From: Pegoplata infirma
Taxonomy: Eukaryota; Arthropoda; Insecta; Diptera; Anthomyiidae
Assembly (NCBI GenBank): GCA_963921195.1
Contig: OY992536.1
Location: 231,606,023 to 231,670,022 of the forward strand
Direction of reading: 5' to 3'
DNA: 64,000 nucleotides
Shown: piece by piece, positions 1 to 12,500 of the stretch
How the letters are laid out: every line of letters begins with the position of its first letter
How positions within the stretch are numbered: the first letter of the stretch is position 1
Made by a program: the position numbers and the translations under genes
The notes under the pieces: model-generated
Seen by the model: only the letters and a program-made list of their open reading frames with translations
What the model was told of the DNA's origin: nothing
Database searches by the model: none

Positions 1-573
1 CACCTGGTGAGAATAAAAAAAAATAAAAGTGATTTATATTTTAAGGTATTTTTGCAATATAATCAATAACATTTCTTGTATTGGCACATACACATTTTAA
101 ATGTGTCATTTGGCGATATGCTTTTGCATACACATTCCAGACATACCTAGACCGCTGTTCCAAAAAAAAGCAATTCACATAAAAACCGTGAAATTTAAAA
201 TTTCCGGATTTTTTTGGTGTTCTAGATTTTACTTCCGAATTTTTTTTTTCGTTTTGTTTCAAATTAATAAAGTTTGGTGATAGTAAAACGAATGCAAGCA
301 ATTGTTCCTTATAATTTTTTAAACTTTTGTTATTTGATTTCAACGTATACAACAAAACACGAAACTCGATATCATGTGATTCGAAAAATTGCATGTGAAT
401 TGAAAAGTTGTGAAAGACAGAACAGAGGCCCCAATGCCCGAAATGTTCGCCCATTTTGCTTTATCTTGCTAAGTTATACCCAAAATGTAAAATTAACGAC
501 CATTTGATTTTATCTCGTTTAGTTAGGAAGTTATTCGAAATTTTCAGATAATTATTGTTACAACTCCCCTTAC
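1..573 (-). other. start of DDB1 intron 9 (runs off the window)
   Basis: On the minus strand a GTAAGG donor directly follows exon 9 at 573. The next expected DDB1 segment is not found in any frame here, so the stretch reads as intron. It is AT-rich and I see nothing else in it. Confidence 0.6.
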
Positions 574-3500
574 CTTTAGCTTTCAAACATAACACAGTTA
601 TATTTTTTTGTATATTACACTCCATTCTCAGTTCCTTTTCATTGGTCCATTCATATAGACGAACAAAACTATTAATACCAGCCAAAACTTTGCCATTAAA
701 TTCAACCATCGAATAACAACCACCATCAATTTTCGTTTCAGCCACCTGCGTCAATTTACCATCATGATAATGAAATATTATAATACGACCCACAGTGGGT
801 TCTGGTTCATCGGCATACAATAGGGCCGTAGAGACAACATAATATGAATTTTGATCATCGCCCAATTGGGCAGACATAATTGACATTATAGATTCAGAGG
901 GCATAAATTGATGAGCATGTAAAACTTCAAAAGTATTTTGATCGATAATCAAGAGGTTACTTATATCCAGCTCTTGACCGATTTCAGCATTTGTGGTCGA
1001 TGTATTACCGGCGCCAGGCTTGGGAACAATATTTGAAGCATAGGTTATATTTTGGGCTTGAGTAGAAGCACTGGCCCGTGTTGGTTTAGGGCCACCTCTA
1101 CCTTGAACATCAATACGCATAGTAGCTACAGCAAATGTTTGTGAACTTTCCTGATAAGCAATACGACGTGGACCTTCACCCAGCGGTACAGTACGTATGT
1201 GTAACTTTTGTATTTCATCAATGGTACCAATAATAACTGAATTCTTTGTAGCCAATGCTAAACTATCCGAATAAGCCTGAGCATTGAGAGAGCACATATG
1301 ATTAACCTCTTTTAAATTAACATTTGAAAAGACCAACTTATGATTTGATGAATAAATTACGGTTGGTCTATCTGAACAGGCAAATACATTGGTAGTAGCA
1401 AACGATTTAAAAGTTCTCAATGTTGTGGGTTGTGTACCCAATGTTACTCTCTTCTTATCACTCAAATTGCCATTTTCTTTATTTAAAATAAAATAAAACA
1501 TCGAACCATCACCCAAAGCACACAATAAGTAATGTATGCCCTCAAATGTTGTCATTAGTATAGATCTGGGTATAATTTCACCACCTAATTTTTCCGTATG
1601 ACAAACTTCCAGGTTGGGTAATGTTAAGACCACAGCAGAAATATCAGTCCATAAGCCTACAGCTACTAAATCCGAACGATTTTTGCCATCACCCAATGGA
1701 GTTATATCCAAACAAGCCACTTCATATTCTAGTGTCTTTTGTGAAATCTGTACAAGATTTTCATCTTCTATTTCCAGATAGTAAACATCTCGGGCCGAGG
1801 CAATAACAATTTGTTGGGCATTACATGAGACTACACCAATGCGTTTACCAGCACTTGGTTGCCACTCAAAGACTAGATTTTTAGTGGTACTTTTTATTAA
1901 ACGTACCGTTAAGGGTGTTACTTGTATAATCTGAAATCAAAAACAATAGGAAATAAGAAATCTTAGAAAATTATGTTTAATTTTAATACAAATCTAACTT
2001 ACTTGATCAAAATCCACATTAGCACAATGAAAGGTTTGTTGATCGCTTAAAAACCCGGGTATATCAGTTTCTTCTACTTCCTCACCGGTTAATGTTAATA
2101 TACGAGTATGACCCACAAAAGCCAAAACCAAAGTATTTTCATAAGAACTTTCATCTATGCCGACTTTTAACGACCACATACCCTTAATGCCGGGTAAATC
2201 AATGCAAGCATGTTCTTGAATACCAATACCAATTCTAAAACAAAACATAAAATTACAAATATTTCAAAAACACAAAAAATTATAATTTGGTACCTTATAA
2301 TTCTTAAAGAACCATCTTGAAATGTACCCGAACATGTTATAATTTGTCCCTGACCCTGGCGATCCAAATCGACTACAGCTAAATCTAATATTGGTGCTAA
2401 GTTTGTAAAATTTTCCATTGGTATGACATATGAACCACTCTCATTGGGTGTAGTACTTAAACGTACCAATTGAGAGTCACCGTGTTTTGAACCAATAAAT
2501 AAGAAACCATTATCCAAATAAGTAATACACTCGGGAGTAGAAATTTCACCTTAAATTAAAAGATATAAATTAAAAAAGATCTCATATAATTTTTTCTTGT
2601 TTTTTTTTAAAACCTACCCAATAATTCAACTTTAATTTCTCGTACCGAAGCGCAACCTTTACCATTATCTGCCGTTTCCAAAAATAGCATAAATAATTGG
2701 CCATACATGTTGCCCAGCAAATAACGTTGACCTTTGCTATCGACGCGAGCATAACAATTAATAGTACTTTGCTGTAAAAATAAAATCAGATTTTTAAAAT
2801 ACTCTTTTAAATATATATCGAGGGCTAATATTCAAAACCCCCTATCTCAAAAAACCAAGGATGGGTACCAATTCGATAAAAGTATTGGTATTGGTATTGG
2901 TTTTTAAAATTATATTAGTATTGGTATAGGTATTGGTTTTCATTTTTTGTTGAATTGGTATAGGTTTCGGTATTGGTTTTGAATTATTTAGGTATTGGGT
3001 ATTGGTATTGGTTTTAGCCTCGAATCGGTATCGGTTTTTAATAAGTATTGGTATTTATATTATATCGGTTTTAGTATTTGTATGCAAAAGGTTTTGTCGT
3101 TAATATTAATTAATTAAACGTAAGTCGTCCTTCTGTCCGCCCCACAGTGCACACTGGGCGAGATGGTAGGTTTTTTGGCCAAAAGTCTCTACAGGTCGTA
3201 AATGTTAACCCGATTTTTTTGAAATTCAGAATATAAGCCTATATTAAGGTAATTAATAAGTGCCTTGAAAGTTTTTGAAATCGGACCTACAAGGAAACTA
3301 TTTCAGGGTGGACACTTAATTTTTAATAAAATTTACAGATGTTATAGATGAAACAAATGAAGAGAAACTTGTCTTTTGTTTATGTATTTGAATTAGAGAT
3401 GGTCTGTGGTCCCGTAATTTGCGTGACTCAAAAAACCACGTGATTCAGGCGTGAGCGATTTTTATTTAAATCACGTGATTATAGAGTGATTTTCATTAAA

Positions 3501-6500
3501 ATTAAGTACTATATTAGGGTAATAAATAAGTGACTTGAAACTTTTTGAAATCGGACCTACAAGGAAACTATTTCAGGGTGGGCACTTCATTTTTAACAAA
3601 ATTTAAAGATGTTATAGATGAACCAAATGTAGAGACACTTGCCTTTTGTTTAAGTATTTGAATTGGAGATGGTCTTTGGTCCCGTGATTCACGCGTGATT
3701 CTTTTAAATCATGTGGTTATAGAGTGATTTTCATTTAAGTCAAGTGACTATATTAAGGTAATAAATAAGTGCCTTGAAACTTTTTGGATTCAGACCAACA
3801 AGGAAACTTTTTCAAGGGTGGACACTTCATTTTAAATAAAATTTGCAGATGTTATAGATTAAACAAATGAAAAGACACTTGTCTCTTGTTTATGTATTTG
3901 AATTGGAGATGGTCACTAGAGAGTGAGTCGAATTTTTGCGTGAGGGATGTTTTTTTTTTTTTTAAAACCCCTTTTAACAAAAAATATTTCTTAGCAGTAT
4001 TTGCATTCAAAATTAAGTCAAACTTTAAACTAAATAGTACATGCTTAACCCATTTTGGACAAAGATTCATTTTTTTTTTGGAAAAAATGTACCTATTTAG
4101 TAAAATTAGCAACGGCTGATCTCAAAACTCTTGTAAAAAAAATTTTAATGTTCCGTCCCAGCAAAAACATGGTAATGAGTTGTGAAAAGTAATCATTACC
4201 AAGTACATTATTTATAATGAGTACCCATTACCATTAACATTATTTTAAGCCCAAAAGTAACTACTTTTCAGTAATATATTATAAAAGCACTTCTAAGTAA
4301 CAATATCTCCTTTGACTTGCAGTTTTTAACCTTTACAATTCAAATAACTTAAAAAGTACTTAAAAACTTAATAAAAATTACTCAATTTTTAAGTTTTAGT
4401 AAAAACAAGTTAAATTTAAAATGTTTTAATTAAGTAATTATTTTACATCTCCTTATTTATCTCAATACTCTTCACTACTTATTTTTGTCTCACGCCCTTG
4501 TTAAAATAATTAGTGTTTCATTCAATAAATAACTACTGATTAACATCTGATTCGGATTACAAAACCCATTACTAGTAAAGCCAATTTTTGCTGGGGTTAT
4601 TCCAGAAAAGCCTTATTTTCAAAATAAATAGCTTCAAAATGCTTCAATTAGTGGAATTTGATAATAAATTAAATCTAAAAAAAATAATATTAATTAAAAA
4701 AAAAAAAATAAAAGTCTAAACTAAAAAAATTCAAATTTTTCGTTTTTGCTTGAAACAATTTCTGTGCTGATGCACATTGCATTTAATGCACATATAAATT
4801 CCGGTGGTCAAGGGGAGATATTTTTAAATTCCAGAAAGATGATACTTAACATTTGTAACAAAATATACCTGAACTTCATCCTTTTCATACATAAATATTT
4901 TTTTGAAAAAGGTGATCGAAATTGGTTATCATGCAGGGGGCCCCTTTTTCGATTTTAGCTCTTTTGCCAATTGCGATTACACAGGTCAATTTTTTTCTTA
5001 TATGGGGTTCACACTTACGACCTTAAACAAGTCGTTTAACACAGAGACTATAATATAGAGATAAGGCAAATTTATTTCTTATACTACCTCCTTGGGGGCG
5101 CTTGTCTTAATAATAGCTCAAGTATATTCTTGAGCTAAAACTAAAACTTAGTAAGGGCTCAAATACCTCAGGAAATACTGCTCAGATAACTATGTAATTT
5201 TCCATACACTCGTAGCAACTATCCAATATCTTACAAATAAATTAAAATTTGAAAATTTTGCACGCAAAAGTTAGTTACAGACTTTTTAAAATTTAGTGTG
5301 CTGCTAAAGTCGCACTAGCAGGTGCTGCCATCGAGACAAAAGTAGACAACTTTTTTTCCGCTATTGCCATTGAAGCAATGCCCTGGTTTAACAAAACACC
5401 AGTAACAGAATAAAAACGTAATGGATACAGACAAAAGAATTTTTTAAACACGTAGCCCTTAAACTCTCAAAAATAGCAAGTGTGAACTGCACATTATGCG
5501 TTCTTAAATTCTTATATATGACTGTGCCTCTAATAAAACTATAAAAATTTTGTTCTGGATTCTGGTGTTGTGACATAAAATTTTGTAACGTCTGCTTGAA
5601 TAAAATTTTGGAATTTCCAAAAAAGGACATTAGTATTTTTTTTATAACGCAAAGAAGAGTGCAGTGACATTCAATGTACATGTATCAAATATTAACAATG
5701 TTTGCAAAAGAAAAAATTTCCTCACTGAAAAGGTCTAAATTTTTTAAGATCTACTTTTATAGGGGTCATAAAAACCGTGACAAAAAATATTTCTTTTATG
5801 TTTTTATGGCTTTTAAAATTCAAGTAGCTAACTCCTTTTTGTTATGTATCGTATCATTGCATGCAAACGATTACTGATCGATGTAACATCTTTTGCAATT
5901 CGTTAGTCAGGTAAAACCTAATAATGTGATGGAAAGAAAATGTTTGACGTCACAATTAAAACAAACGAAAATAAGAATACAAAAAACCGAAACAAAACCG
6001 ATACGAAAGTAGAAAAAAATGAATTGGTATTGGTTTTTTATTGGTATTGGTTTTGAAGAATAAAAGTATTGGTTTTTAATTGGTATTGGTAGTGGGGAAT
6101 CGGTATTGGTTTTTTATCGGTATTGGTATCGCACAAATAAAGGTATTGGTTTTTAATTGGTATTGGTTTTCAATTTGAATTGGTATTAACGGGTATTGGT
6201 ATCGAAAAGGTATTGGTACCCATCATTGCAAAAAACACGATTTTTTGGGAAAGCTAAAAACTGTTTCGCTTATTCTAAAGGAACATATTTAAAATTTAAT
6301 ATTCAACAGTTTCAGAAAAATGTTCCAGCATTTTTTTTTTTAATATTAGCCCTAGATATATTAAATTATGTACCTTAAATGTTGAAGGAGCAACAGCATG
6401 ATAACTGTTGCCATCATGATAAACAATAGATTCTCGTCCAATAACAATAGCACCACCTGAAACCAAAAATATATTTTCGATGACCTATATTTTCTTACAG

Positions 6501-9500
6501 CCGTATTCAAAATGAAAAACAAGTGCTTAACATCGAGTGTTTTTTTTTACTCACAGCTTTCCATTAGGAAAAGTGGAAACTCGATTTTAGCCACTGATTT
6601 TATCTTAAGAACGAAGAAACAAGTGCCTAACATCAATCTATGTAGAATATTGAAAATAAAAAATTTAGACTCTCGTTTTTCATTTTGAATACGGCCGTCG
6701 TTAGTGGCTTGTTAAAAGTACCTAATGGTGTGGGCACTGGGATTAACATAGTCGCTTCAGTCTCAACATTATCCTGTTTCCAGGCAATTTTCATAAATTC
6801 CTTGTCACGTAAATTGATTTCATGAGTCTTAACATGACGACCGTCATTATCTTTGTGAATCACAATAATTGTTGGATTAATACAGCCATAAAGAAATTCG
6901 ACGTCATAAACATTTAACTCATCCATGCTAAAAAAATAGAAATATGATTAAAAATTAAATTTTAATTCAAAGGGCTAACCAGATAAAAGATTTTTTTTTA
7001 TAGTATATTTATTTTTTTTGCTTCTTAATAATATTAACCCGTGTAAAAAAATAATTATATCAAAACATATCTCCTTTAAAAACCGGGTATATCAGTTTCT
7101 TCCACCTCCTCACCGGTCAATGTTAATATACGAGTATGACCCACAAAAGCCAAAACCAAAGAATTTTCATAAGAACTTTCATCTATGCCGACTTTTAACG
7201 ACCACATACCCTTATATACTCATATCTGCTTCACTATGGGCCACCAAAGGCAGAAAGTTCATTCATCATATCGTCGAACTATATTCAATAAATGCCAACT
7301 CGAAAAAGCTTACTTTTCAGGAGAGCTAAAAAACTAGTTATTTCGCATATTATTGTAAAAATAAACAATGTACCTTCCATAAGTTGGTTTAAATATTCTA
7401 AATAATTTTTACCTATGCCAAAAATTTCATATTTTGCACTTGTATTTTTCAGAGATGGCATTTATTACTGTATCAAAAAACAAATATTTTTTTAGAGTTG
7501 GCATATTTTGTCGGAAAATAAAAATATTTTTTTTTTGAAAAATTTTTATTATTTTTGGATTTTGTTATCCTTAGTACGGTAATTGCAAAAACTAAAAAAA
7601 AAATTAAAATCTTTGCATATTTTTAAAAGTTACTAGCTCCGAAAGCCTTTTAATTTCAGGGTGGTAAACTTTGGCACTCTGTAATTTACGCTGTATTGTA
7701 TTAGGGTAACTCCAAACTAGCTATTTTGAAAGCTTATGTTATTGACTTTATTTGCCCCACTCATAATGTTTCAATCTGATAAATAGTTTAAAAGTTACAT
7801 ATCGTCGAACTATATTCAATAAATGCCAACTCGAAAAAGCTTACTGTTCAGGAGAGCTAAAAAACTAGTTATTTCGCATATTATTGCAAAAATAAACAAT
7901 GTACCTTCCACAAGATGGTTTAAATATTCTAAACAATTTTTACCTATGCAAAAATTTTCATATTTTGCACTTGTTTGCGTATTTTTCAGAGATGGCATTT
8001 ATTACTATATCAAAAAACAAATATTTTTTTAGAGTTGGCATATTTTGTCGGAAAATAAAAATACATTTTTTTTGGAAAAATTTAAAAATTTTTTTTTTTT
8101 TTTGGTTTTTGTTATCCTTAGTACGGTAATTGCAAAAACTGAACAAAAAATTAAAAATCTTTGCATATTTTTAAAAGTTACTAGCTCCGAAAGCCTTTTA
8201 ATCTCAAGGTGGTCAACTTTGGCACTCTGTAACTCACGCTCTATTGCAATAGGGTCACTCCAAACTAGCTATTTTGAAAGCTTATATCATTGACTTTATT
8301 TGTCCCATTCATAATGTTTCAATCTGATAAATAGTTTGAAAGTTACATAAATATAAGCATTTTTGTTTTTTGCAAACACTATTTACCGATATTTTCAAAA
8401 TGGCAATATCTCGAGAACCAGTCATTAGATATCAAAATCTTTACAAGATTCGTGTTTAGCATGGCAAATGCAATAAGATATGTGGTCTAATTATTTTTAA
8501 AAAAATTTTTGAAAAATTTTTGGAAATTTACAATGGGAGTTGGCATTTATTTCCACCAAAAAAATATGTACTTTGAGTTAGCAGAATAACAAAAATGGAT
8601 GTAAAACGACAACAAATTATTTTTTTGCTCTGAAATTTTTATGGCAGATAGGAATTACATAGGGGAGCTATTTGCCATCGGAAACTCATTTCTGTCAAAT
8701 TTGAGTTGGCATATTTTGAATATAGGTTCACGATATATATAAGCAATTTTTTTTACAAACACTATTTACCGATATTTTCAAAATAGCAATATCTCGAAAA
8801 CTAGCCATTAGATACCAAATCTTTACCAGATTCGTGTTCAGCGTGACAAATGCAATGAATAATGTGGTCTAATTTTTAAAAAAAAAAATTTGAAAAATTT
8901 TTGGAAATTTACAATGGGAGTTGGCATTTATTTTCACCAAAAAATATGTACTTTGAGTTAGCAGAATAACAAAAATGGATGTAAAACGACAAAAAAATTA
9001 TTTTTTTGCTCTGAAATTTTTACCACAGATGGGTATTGCATAGGGGACCTATTTGCCATCGGAAACTCATTTCGGTCAAATTTGAGTTGGCATATTTTGA
9101 ATATAGGTTCACGATATAGAAAATGCTTAAAAATGCAAAGTTTTAAAGTATTCAAATTTTTAAAAAATATCAAAAAAAAAAATTGTGTAATAATTTTACA
9201 ACTTTAATTTTTTTTAAGCATTTTACATAGGCCATGCATTTTATTGCTTTGGCTACCCCTAGTAAAATTTGTTTAACAAAATATTTGTGGAACATTTTAA
9301 CACTCTTGCCTTTTTTTATAGACTTTTATGTAACTCGTTTAAAAAGGGTCAAAAAATACATCTTAAAAAGGGAGGTAGATGGTTAATTTGGTCAAAGAAA
9401 AGAATCATCATAAAATTTAAAAAAAAACACATCAGAAGATAATTTTAAGCTCACAAGGGAAGTCTCCCTAGTGTCACCCGCGGATCTTTATGGAATTGGT

Positions 9501-12500
9501 TTTATTTTGTAGAGCAGAAAAAATAAAGGGACACGTATTTTTTTTAGCGGCCCAAATTCATATTTAGGAGGTAAAAAGAAGGGGGGAAGACAAGGCAATT
9601 TTTCATTTTTTTTTTCAATAATCTCCTATATTATGCAAAGAAACCTAGTAATGTTACATACCAAATGAAAGGTCTTTGGAAACCCTATCTACGTGTGCTA
9701 AGAACGTGTCCGAACATGCACAACTTTTCGTCATATTGAGTAAAATACCAAAATTTTAGGACATTTTTGTTAATAACTCGAAAAATATTAACTTCTTTGG
9801 CCCGTTGTTTGCACCACGAGATAGGTATTTTTAATACCTTTAATCTTATGCCACACATGCCTATATTAATTTTGTTTGAATAGGCGTAAATCGTAAAAAA
9901 ATGAAAAAGATAAATTTCCACCCATACAAATCGACCCCACCTAAAAATGAAATATCGGTCTAGGAACCTATAAAGTATATATTTTATTGATCAGTGATCG
10001 ATTCTAAGACATTCTAGCGATGTCCATCCGTCACGATACAGTCCAAAATAAGCTAGACTTCCGAAGTTTGGCACGAATATGTCTTATATTCCTAGGCAGG
10101 TTAAGTTCGAAAATGGGCAAAATCGTACAAAGGGGAAAAAGTTCCCCCTTGGAGAACTAAACCAACATAGGAAAAACCGCATTTTTTGCAGTGTTTTTTG
10201 TATTTTTGCTAAGCAAATGCAACATTCTTATCTCAGGAGAAGTTCAAAATCGTAAGGGGAAGGTGCCCCTAACCTCTCAAACCACCCCCCCCCCCCCCCC
10301 GAAAAAAGCCCTGAATTTTTTTATATTGTTGATTTTACATTTTGTTTTTACATATAAAAGATTCACAGCCGAATGTAACATTTTGACTTGTTTTTAACAA
10401 TGCTTTGGTAAAAAATATAACAAACATTGATTTTTTGTATAACATTTTAACCGTTTAAATAGACGTTTATTAGGCACCTGTGTTTAGCTTTTGAACAAAG
10501 ACTAAAATGACCCCTTAAAATGACAGTTAGAGGGTTAATATGTTCTAAGATAAGAACCGCCATACAATTTTACTGAAGACGTTAAACCATTTTTTTAACT
10601 CAGATGTGTTTTTAATATAGTTTTTTGAATTTTTCCAAACGCTTTTGAAAAAATATTAAAAACTTCAGTGGGCTATAATAAAGAAATCCGAACTGAGTTT
10701 GCAAGACCCTTTGCTGATTTTGGCTATTTGATGGCCTACTTTCGTATGGAATTTAAGCCATTGAGTCTCAAAGAGATGTCCCAAAATTTGTTTGCACAGT
10801 GGTTTATTACACAGGGTCACAAAAAATTACCTTTTTCAATTTGCCTGACATTTGACAACTGATTTAGTTGGAGTTTAGTGTGCTGATTCCGAATCTGTTA
10901 TCCGATTTTTTCCATCAGCTCGCGTTCGCGAGCAAATCGCTGTTAAAGAGTCAGAAAGTTGCGTTTTTTACCAACTTTGCAAGGCTATAATTTCCAACAC
11001 TTATTTTAGAGCCTAAGTTTTAATCACGAACTTAACAAAATTGGATGCGAGGATTCCAAAACTGGTATTAACTTTTTTCTGACAGCTTTAGTTTTCGAGT
11101 TATGACGAGAGTAAATTTCGAAAAATTCTTTTCATCATTCCAGCCAAACCACTCTTGTGATTGACCTTATATTTACATCATATGCTTACTTGATTTTGGG
11201 AATTGTTCTAAGGAATGTGTGGTGTGGGTAGGTGGCGAGGGCGTGGCACCTCCCATGTAACCCAAAACAGCAAATTGCTTTTATTTGGCTCCTGAAAAGT
11301 ATTTTTCAACAAATTTGAGTACAGGATGATAATTTTTGTTTGCTTAACTTTGTAGAAAATATAGGCAAGATTGGGTTAAGAGGCGTGGCACCTCTCTTAT
11401 AACATGAAACTACAAAAAAAAATTTTATCGAATTATGGCATAAATGAGAATTTTAAAATTTTATTTTAGCAATATCTCAAAAACTAAAGATGACTCAAAA
11501 AAAACGAAGGGCATTTTTGGAATCAGCATATCCAACATACCTAAAATCGTCATTCACTTTTTTAATACAAGACCAGTGTTGGTAAATATGGACTCACAAA
11601 TATGCCAAAAATAGCCTATTTTCAAAGTTTCCTACGGCTATATCTCGAAAACTAGAGCTGACCCAAAAAAACGGAAGGCAGATTTGAAATCAGCGTACCT
11701 CAATTACCCAAAATTAGCTATCAGAACCCGGGCAAAAAAAAAGTGTTGCCCTGTGTTATCGATTTTGTTGGTAATAATTCGGCCATTCTGTAAGTACTGG
11801 ACCGATTGCAGTAAAATTTATACCAGTTATAGCTTACGTAATTTCGAGCTCAAGTTTGGACGGAGAACCCCACATGTCCAATTTTTTTTAAACATGCTCG
11901 AAGTAGTCGTTATCTCTTTTACTTTCTGATTTATAGCCATTTGAATGGGGAAAATTTTATTTTTTTTTTTTGAGATCCTGGTCCAGTTTTTCGGGAATAG
12001 GTTGTTCACCTAACGTCCGATTTTTTCAAGCCTGAATTTTTAGTTAGCTAGATAAATTTGTAATATTTTAAAACCAAAACGAATAAAATATCTTTTTTTG
12101 TTAAAAAGTTACATTATTTTAAACTTTTCTTTTTCCCTCCAAACATTTTTTCTGAACAAACCTACTCCCCATCACCACTCTTTAAGGGGAATTATGAAAT
12201 TTGCTACCATTATGAAATTTGCTACCACCGCTCTAACTGCCCCAGGGTTGCCCCTAGACGAGTGAAATGTATGACCGACCTCCAATATTTTTGCAATACG
12301 AACATTTTCTCAGAACATGCCTCCCCTCAATCTTCAGTCCTTAAGGCGGTCCACGAAAAATCTAAAGAAATAAATTATTTGATTTTTTCAACCTCTTCTT
12401 TGGTTAACATTATGGAGAGTATTTAAAGATTCGGAAATGACATATATAACGTGTAACTAGTTTTTTTCGTTTATACACAGATTATATTTTAAAAATTTAA

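Larger units (their letters stand above)
2860..6224. repeat. composite repeat with GGTATT-rich ends in DDB1 intron 5
   Basis: The two ends are inverted copies of GATGGGTACCAAT (2860 and 6212-6224). Next to each end lie ~200 bp of degenerate TTGGTATTGGT repeats (2880-3080 and 6020-6200), in the same orientation on the plus strand. Between them sit tandem repeats and MITE fragments listed separately. The inverted ends suggest one element later invaded by others; no target duplication was found. Confidence 0.5.

Noticed and set aside
7077..7214. Alternative mutually exclusive exon 8 of DDB1
   Set aside because: The copy is truncated at both ends, frameshifted, lacks splice sites and lies before exon 4 in transcript order.
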